DNA of 64,000 bases, taken from assembly GCA_963674495.2 (NCBI GenBank), contig CAXXLG010000001.1:310001-374000 (forward strand). Direction: 5' to 3'. How positions within the stretch are numbered: position 1 is the stretch's first letter; each line of letters begins with the position of its first letter. The notes below the pieces were generated by a model that had not been told where the DNA came from, searched no databases, and saw nothing but the letters and a program-made list of their open reading frames with translations. Position numbers and translations under genes: made by a program. The stretch is from RGIG3178 sp963674495. GTDB taxonomy: Bacteria; Bacillota; Clostridia; Christensenellales; QAND01. Positions 59,363-64,000 of this stretch are shown one piece after another.

Positions 59363-59632
59363 ATTTGCGGATCAATCCCCGATATGCAGGCATCCGCCAT
59401 AGGATAATTATCGTGGACGCGTTGCTTTTTTACTTTAGATGTTGTTTATATGTGATAGCTCGTCATCGGATGAATATCATCTGTAATGTATATTATATAT
59501 TTTGCATAATATATGTATATGTGGATCAAATCTTGTTGAAAGAAACAAAGCCAAATCATACCATAAAGTGGTATAAATAATATGTTACTACCTATATACA
59601 CCGCATCGAACCGTATCCGTTGTTCTATATGC
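59363..59632 (+). other. AT-rich stretch after the glucan synthase
   Basis: A T-rich stretch follows the stop, and ACCA-TAAAG-TGGT (59560-59572) is a small hairpin. There is no convincing terminator and no supported gene. Confidence 0.35.
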
Positions 59633-59661
59633 TTGTGTATATATTTTTGCGATGATACAAT
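59633..59661 (+). promoter_or_regulatory. promoter of the glycerate kinase-enolase operon
   Basis: TTGTGT (59633-59638), 17-base spacer, TACAAT (59656-59661) with extended TG-A. Confidence 0.6.
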
Positions 59662-59692
59662 CATTTGTAGATTATCGTTGCGGAGGAATAAG

Positions 59693-61159
59693 ATGCGTAT
59701 TTTAAACATGGATATGCTGTCAGGGCACGGAAATGCACAGGGGCGCAATCATATGGCACAGATGATCGACGCCGGTCTGGATATGGTGGATCCTTATATC
59801 GGCGTACGCCAGTTGATGAAGCGGCAGGCAAACAGGCTGTTTATCGAAGGAAGTATGTTTGAAATGAAGGAGGATCCGCGCAGTGGGCCGATGGAGCTGG
59901 ACTTGGATTCTTTTGAACGGATTATTGTGATCGGCGCCGCAAAAGGCGTTCAACGTTGCGCGGTGGGACTGGAAGAAATTTTGGGGCCGTATTTGACTGG
60001 CGGCCATGTAATTTGCAAGCACGGCGACGGTGTGGAATGCACCAAAATTGGCGTTACGCAGGCGGGGCATCCCGTACCGGACGAGTATTGCGAGCAAGGG
60101 TGCAAGCGTATCTATGAGTGGATACAGAACATAACGTCCAAGGATCTTGTCATCACCGTGACGGGCAGCGGCGTATCCTCGCTGATGACATGGCCGGTGG
60201 AAGGTGTAACGGTCGGACAGATGCGCGATATGACGTATATGATGCAGATTGAAAAAGGCGCGCTGACATCGGATCTCAATGCCATCCGCGGCCATCTGGA
60301 CAGGTTCAAGGGCGGGAAGATAAACCGGTTGCTCAAAGGGGCGACGGTGATTCATCTGGCCACCCACGACATGAACGGTACTCCGGACACAAAGGGCGAG
60401 CGCCGCACATACCACGATTTGATACAAAGCCAGGGCTTTCCGGCAACGTTGCCGGATCGGTATACGTTTGCGGATGCCGTAGCCGCCTTTGACAAATACC
60501 AAGCGTGGGACCGGCTGCCCGCTTGCATCAGCGACTATCTGAAAAAAGGCGATCCGTCGGAGGAGACGCTTAAGTTGCCGGAGTACGAAATGTTGAACGC
60601 ACGCTTTTTTACACTCACTCCCAAAATGGAAATGGTATATCCGGCCGTGCGCCGCAAGGCGGAGGAGCTGGGATATACCCCATATATGCTGGCGGAAACG
60701 GTCATAGCCGAGGCGGCGGAAGCCGGCAAAGTGATGGCCGGCATTGCCTTGAATATTCAGAGCATGGATGAACCGATCAAAAAGCCGTGTGTTCTGATCT
60801 CGTCAGGCGAACTGGTGGTTACGGTTGGCACAGAGACGGGTGTAGGCGGCCGGAATCAGGAATTCTGTATTGCAGCAGCATTTGAGATAGCAGGCAGTGA
60901 TAAGATCGTCATTGGCGCGGTGGATACCGACGGGACGGACGGTCCAGGCGGATTCATTGCACCGGATGCGCCGGAATGTCTGGCCGGTGCGATTGTGGAT
61001 GGAACTACGGTAGCAGAGGCAAAAAAAATGGGGATCGATTTAGCCTCGGCTATGAAAACGCATGGAACGTCTGCACCATTATGGGCATTGAATAGTGGAA
61101 TACATGCCAAGCCCAGCATCAGTGCGCTGGATCTGCGCGTGATTGCAATCATGGAATGA
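59693..61159 (+). CDS. glycerate 2-kinase (MOFRL family)
   Basis: 488 residues from ATG 59693, with GGAGG 7 bases upstream; the upstream frame includes the promoter and is rejected. The N-terminal DUF4147 part shows SFERIIVIGAAKGVQRCAVG, GHPVPDEYCEQGCKRIYEW and TVTGSGVSSLM. The C-terminal MOFRL domain shows VLISSGELVVTV, GVGGRNQEFCIAAAFEIAG, DTDGTDGPGGFI and the final LDLRVIAIME. These enzymes turn D-glycerate plus ATP into 2-phosphoglycerate. The next gene, 12 bases on, is an enolase homologue, so the pair could convert glycerate to PEP. Confidence 0.9.
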   Translation: MRILNMDMLSGHGNAQGRNHMAQMIDAGLDMVDPYIGVRQLMKRQANRLFIEGSMFEMKEDPRSGPMELDLDSFERIIVIGAAKGVQRCAVGLEEILGPYLTGGHVICKHGDGVECTKIGVTQAGHPVPDEYCEQGCKRIYEWIQNITSKDLVITVTGSGVSSLMTWPVEGVTVGQMRDMTYMMQIEKGALTSDLNAIRGHLDRFKGGKINRLLKGATVIHLATHDMNGTPDTKGERRTYHDLIQSQGFPATLPDRYTFADAVAAFDKYQAWDRLPACISDYLKKGDPSEETLKLPEYEMLNARFFTLTPKMEMVYPAVRRKAEELGYTPYMLAETVIAEAAEAGKVMAGIALNIQSMDEPIKKPCVLISSGELVVTVGTETGVGGRNQEFCIAAAFEIAGSDKIVIGAVDTDGTDGPGGFIAPDAPECLAGAIVDGTTVAEAKKMGIDLASAMKTHGTSAPLWALNSGIHAKPSISALDLRVIAIME

Positions 61160-61171
61160 GGAGGAACAAGA

Positions 61172-62470
61172 ATGTCAAGAACAACGATTGCTTCGGTTTA
61201 CGCGCAAGAGGTGTATACAGATCGTAGGCATCCAGGCGTTGAAGCTGTGGTGAAAACGGAGAGCGGTGCGCAGGGTAGGGCGGTGTGCACGTCCGGTATT
61301 TCCATCGGTACGCATGAGGTTTCATTCAGCTTTGATGATAGCCCGCGCTTTAAAGGGAAAGGCGTACGCGGTGCGGTGGAAAACGTGAATAAAATCATCG
61401 GGCCGTCGATACTGGGCATGAATGCGGCCAACCAGATGGAAGTGGATCATGCAATGCTGTCCATCATGCCGGATGCGAAGGGTAAACTGGGCGGAAACGC
61501 CATTGCTGCCGTATCCGCCGCCGTATTGAAAGCGGGCGCGGCTGCGCTGGACATCCCGTTATACCAACACATCGGCGGCTCCGGGGCCATGTACATGCCG
61601 GTCCCCGGCATCCTTGTCGCCGGCGGCAGTAATCGCTATGGCGGCGGTATCACAAGCGGCGGCGGGAAACCTACCTATTCCATCATGCTCTACGGATTCG
61701 ATACGTTTGGCGATGCGTCGTATGCAGGATGGGAGTTACAGCAGAAGTGGGTCGAGGCGATGGGCAAGTATATGAACGATCCACAGCCCAACTATAAAGG
61801 CTCCATCAATATTCCTTCCGGCGTGTTCAAAAGCGATGAAGAGATCTGGACTTTGATGAATGAGACCATCATCAAGGCTGGTTACGAAGGCAAGTGCGGC
61901 TTACAGGTGGACGTGGCTACTGACACATATCACAGCAAAGAGGACAATTTGTACTACGGCCTGTTCTCTGATGTTCCCAAGAGCGTGGACGATCTGTTCA
62001 AAACGTATGAGAAAATGGTGAACGAGTACAATTTCATCGTGCTGGAAGATCCGTTTAACGAGGATGATTACGAGAATACCGCTACGTTGACAAAGATGAC
62101 CGGCATACAAATCGTGGGCGACGATCTATTTACCACCAATCCGGAGCGCGTGCGCTACGGCATCGACAAAGGCGCGGCTAACACGGTGCTTTTTAAGGTC
62201 AACCAGGTGGGTACCATTACGGAATCTCTTGAAATGGTTGGGCTGGCGTACAACTTTGGCTATGGCGTGATGCCGAATTCAAGCCGTGGCGAGGGCATCG
62301 CCATTGCGGACTATGCCGTTGGCATCAACGCTGGAACCATCCGCGAACGCGCCTGCTATCCGGTGGGCAACCGGTTTTTAGAGATTGAACGTGAGCTGGG
62401 ACCGCGTGCTAGGTTTCTGGGCATAGACGGCTTTAAGGGCTGGCGTTTCAGACAGAAAGAGCAGGGATGA
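61172..62470 (+). CDS. divergent enolase-family protein
   Basis: 432 residues, 12 bases after the glycerate kinase, with GAGGAAC before the ATG. Overall it is enolase-like: magnesium ligands lie in NFIVLEDPFNEDDYENT and IVGDDLFTTNPER, and the catalytic lysine in LFKVNQVGTITES. Two canonical sites differ: the N-terminal loop STGxHEA reads SGISIGTHEVSF, and the segment usually SHRSGETED reads MPNSSRGEGIAI, lacking the active-site His-Arg-Ser. The C-terminal lysine region (AGTIRERACYP) also differs. It may dehydrate 2-phosphoglycerate in a special context or act on a related 2-hydroxyacid phosphate. The frame is intact. Confidence 0.85.
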   Translation: MSRTTIASVYAQEVYTDRRHPGVEAVVKTESGAQGRAVCTSGISIGTHEVSFSFDDSPRFKGKGVRGAVENVNKIIGPSILGMNAANQMEVDHAMLSIMPDAKGKLGGNAIAAVSAAVLKAGAAALDIPLYQHIGGSGAMYMPVPGILVAGGSNRYGGGITSGGGKPTYSIMLYGFDTFGDASYAGWELQQKWVEAMGKYMNDPQPNYKGSINIPSGVFKSDEEIWTLMNETIIKAGYEGKCGLQVDVATDTYHSKEDNLYYGLFSDVPKSVDDLFKTYEKMVNEYNFIVLEDPFNEDDYENTATLTKMTGIQIVGDDLFTTNPERVRYGIDKGAANTVLFKVNQVGTITESLEMVGLAYNFGYGVMPNSSRGEGIAIADYAVGINAGTIRERACYPVGNRFLEIERELGPRARFLGIDGFKGWRFRQKEQG

Positions 62471-62549
62471 GCAATGTTTTGAAGGCGTGCAGACTTACGC
62501 ACGTTTAACGGCGGGGTGGCAAGCGTTGGTTAGGAAATTTTGCTTCTAA

Positions 62550-62894
62550 TTGCATATGTACGTTCCTCACGCGGGCGCGCTGATACCCGCTATTTCCGAG
62601 CGTGTGCAGAGCTCCTTTAGACGGGAAGCAAAGGGAGCGGATATCGATAAGGATCTGCGACATGTCTATTTTGACGTGGCGGGCCCCGCCGAGCCGAAGC
62701 TGTTGAACCTGCTTAAAATGGTGGTACCTATCGAGCATTTTTTATACGGTACCGATTATCCGTACAAAACGGCGGCGGGTGTTGAAAAGTACAGGAACAT
62801 ATTGGACAAACGGACAAACTGACGCCGGTGGAAAAAGAACTGGTCTTTTATCAAAACGGAGCCTCTTTGCTAGGATTAATTGATGCGGAAATTT
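62550..62894 (+). pseudogene. amidohydrolase C-terminal relic
   Basis: A frame starting near 62550 reads YVPHAGALIPAISERVQSSF, then LRHVYFDVAGPAEPKLLNLL and EHFLYGTDYPYKTAAGVEKY, the end of an ACMSD-type amidohydrolase barrel (His and Asp ligands in the first and last). It stops at 62820; one base earlier the next frame continues LTPVEKELVFYQNGASLLGL to a stop at 62894, the usual family C-terminus. No ribosome site or N-terminal HxH half is present. It is truncated and frameshifted, and lies 80 bases behind the enolase homologue. Confidence 0.6.
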
Positions 62895-63309
62895 AGTGTC
62901 TGATGCGGATATTGGATCGGGCGATGGGTAGTGTAGGGGAGCTTTCGGATGTACATAGGGCAACACAACCGTGAACGATTCACAAGCCGAGCAAAATTCA
63001 ACGCAATAGAACTTAAATACAGAATAAGCGCGCCATTGATGCGAGGGGTACATCCGCCAATTTTATCAATCCTTTGTGGTTTGGCAGAAGCTATTTTCCA
63101 GATGCTTCATACGGGATATCCGCATATTCACAGAGTTCTCAAATCAGTGCATATCAACCACTAAACTTATAAAGAGGGATATCTTACAGTGGTATTGTGC
63201 TCAAGCGGCACATCTGTACACAACGATACGGATAGGCCATGTCGATGGGGATAATGGCCGATACATAGGATTATTTTATCAAAAATTGCTATATCATTTT
63301 ACAAATATA
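62895..63309 (+). other. intergenic stretch, no gene recognised
   Basis: Only short frames without ribosome sites, and no repeat core. Composition is AT-rich towards the end. Confidence 0.4.
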
Positions 63310-63318
63310 TGATATAGT
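63310..63318 (+). promoter_or_regulatory. extended -10 promoter of the riboswitch transcript
   Basis: TG-A-TATAGT at 63310-63318, about 30 bases before the aptamer-like sequence. Confidence 0.55.
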
Positions 63319-63344
63319 AATAACGACGATAAGTTGCTTCGACC

Positions 63345-63425
63345 AAAACATCCTAAGGGTTTCTATGGAATTTTGGCGTCAGGGTCTACCCGGAAACGGA
63401 TAGGCCTCCCGTTTGGAAAGAAGTA
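63345..63425 (+). promoter_or_regulatory. probable molybdenum/tungsten-cofactor (Moco) riboswitch aptamer
   Basis: The segment contains CCTAAGGGTTTCT, a GAAA tetraloop closed by CCG/CGG (63390-63399), and GGCCTCCCGTTTGGAAAG. I recall the tetraloop stem followed by GCCTCCC...TTGGAAAG as features of the Moco RNA class. AAACGG and CCGTTT also form an alternative stem. A terminator lies about 35 bases downstream, and the regulated gene encodes a molybdopterin-oxidoreductase-like domain, which fits the class. The class assignment is from memory and needs a covariance search. Confidence 0.55.
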
Positions 63426-63458
63426 ACGAAGAGCTTTTTAAGCTGCTTTGTTATTCTT

Positions 63459-63496
63459 AGCTTTCCAGGATTATTTGGAAAGCTTTATTAATTTTT
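63459..63496 (+). terminator. riboswitch expression-platform terminator
   Basis: AGCTTTCC (63459-63466) pairs with GGAAAGCT (63477-63484), followed by TTATTAATTTTT. It ends just before the ribosome site (GCGGAGGG) of the lipoprotein gene, so it is placed to attenuate that gene. AGCTT/AAGCT at 63432-63444 could compete with it. Confidence 0.65.
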
Positions 63497-63510
63497 AGCG
63501 GAGGGTTGTT

Positions 63511-63999
63511 ATGAAAAAAGTATTGGTATTTCTGTTGGCATTGATGATGCTGGTGGCCATGACTGGATGCACCCAAGATCAAGCGGCTGCAACGGCGACA
63601 CCGGAGGTATCCGCAGATCAAACCGCAGCTTCGACAGAGTGGTCGGTCAAGATCGGTGATTTTGACGTGATCAGCTCCATGGTCGGCAATTCGGTGGACA
63701 CCGTGACGCAGACGCTGGAGAAGGTCAGCAAGGACGGCTCTATGAAGGATCAGGAGTGCAAAGGTTACAAGGTCTCGGAGCTACTTACCCTAGCTGGCGT
63801 GGATGAGTGCACCACGGTAACGGTCGTGGCTGCGGACGGCTACGAATATGAAATGACATCTGACGAAGCCATGCTGGACACCACCATGTTGGTTATCGAA
63901 CAGGATGGGGAAGCCTATGACGTGCCAAGATTTGCTGTGGATGGTGCAGGCTCGGCCGCTTGGGTCAAGGACGTTGTTGAACTGAGAATTACGGAATAG
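63511..63999 (+). CDS. lipoprotein with a molybdopterin-oxidoreductase-like (sulfite-oxidase fold) domain
   Basis: 162 residues, with GGAGGG about 7 bases before the ATG. A lipoprotein signal peptide (MKKVLVFLLALMMLVAMTGC) is followed by a Thr/Ala-rich linker. The domain reads WSVKIGDFDVISSMV, KDQECKGYKVSELLTLAGVD, VTVVAADGYEYEMTSDEAML and AAWVKDVVELRITE. This is the small SUOX-type oxidoreductase-molybdopterin-binding fold seen in accessory lipoproteins. The Cys of KDQECKGY could be the position that binds molybdenum in true enzymes, but other cofactor contacts cannot be judged. It is probably the first gene of an operon that runs past the window. Confidence 0.82.
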   Translation: MKKVLVFLLALMMLVAMTGCTQDQAAATATPEVSADQTAASTEWSVKIGDFDVISSMVGNSVDTVTQTLEKVSKDGSMKDQECKGYKVSELLTLAGVDECTTVTVVAADGYEYEMTSDEAMLDTTMLVIEQDGEAYDVPRFAVDGAGSAAWVKDVVELRITE

Positions 64000-64000
64000 A

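Noticed and set aside
1..64000. Insertion sequences or prophage
   Set aside because: No transposase, integrase or phage structural gene was recognised on either strand, and no terminal inverted repeats with target duplications were found around the relics.

Overview
The window looks like a chromosome segment of an anaerobic, probably endospore-related Clostridia-type Bacillota. The evidence is consistent AGGAGG-type ribosome sites, promoters dominated by an extended -10 of the form TGA-TATAAT, U-tailed intrinsic terminators, and typical genes: degV, a CotJC/rubrerythrin-like ferritin, DUF975, DUF4342, DUF362-ferredoxin, ferredoxin-tailed aldo/keto reductases and small Spo0A-C-like proteins. 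No rRNA, tRNA, CRISPR array, transposase or phage gene was recognised.

Layout. 1-6.2 kb: end of a membrane protein, a ferritin-like gene, a broken Ig-like surface gene, a PEP-synthase-like fusion protein and an aldo/keto reductase relic. 6.2-13.2 kb: a structured leader and a MutS2 lacking its Smr tail, a frameshifted esterase, a BASS-type transporter, DUF4342 and DUF1330 proteins. 13.3-21.2 kb: MFS exporter, DegV, DUF362-ferredoxin protein, zinc-ribbon and small hypothetical proteins, tandem UspA. 21.3-29.6 kb: two divergent ferredoxin-tailed aldo/keto reductases, a stand-alone pyruvate-kinase C-domain protein, a DEAD-box helicase, an SH3 protein and a metallo-beta-lactamase-fold hydrolase. 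30-34 kb: aldo/keto reductase, iron alcohol dehydrogenase, glycerol-1-phosphate dehydrogenase. 34-37.5 kb: several XRE regulators, two of them divergent from duplicated small Spo0A-C-like proteins, plus relics of a P-II protein and a DUF975 membrane protein. 37.6-43.8 kb: an Amt-GlnK fusion, an AbrB-type permease, a rhodanese relic and a radical-SAM/DUF4130 pair. 43.9-50.2 kb: a decayed diguanylate cyclase/HD-GYP gene, a URO-D-like methyltransferase, NudC and NAD synthetase. 50.5-64 kb: a 2930-residue cyclic beta-1,2-glucan synthase, a glycerate 2-kinase plus divergent enolase operon, an amidohydrolase relic, and a probable molybdenum-cofactor riboswitch ahead of a lipoprotein.

Two themes stand out. 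First, a dispersed intergenic element occurs about twelve times, always on the + strand and only between about 2.0 and 27.5 kb: a conserved core of about 55 bases followed by a terminator-like hairpin (GCCACAA...TTGTGGC), often followed closely by the next gene's promoter. In two copies the hairpin stem is kept by G-U pairs, so it probably acts as RNA. Second, small-indel pseudogenes are unusually dense (esterase, XRE gene, DUF975, P-II relic, GGDEF/HD-GYP, aldo/keto reductase, rhodanese, amidohydrolase), while the long genes, including the 8.8-kb glucan synthase, are intact. This argues for real gene decay rather than poor sequence quality.
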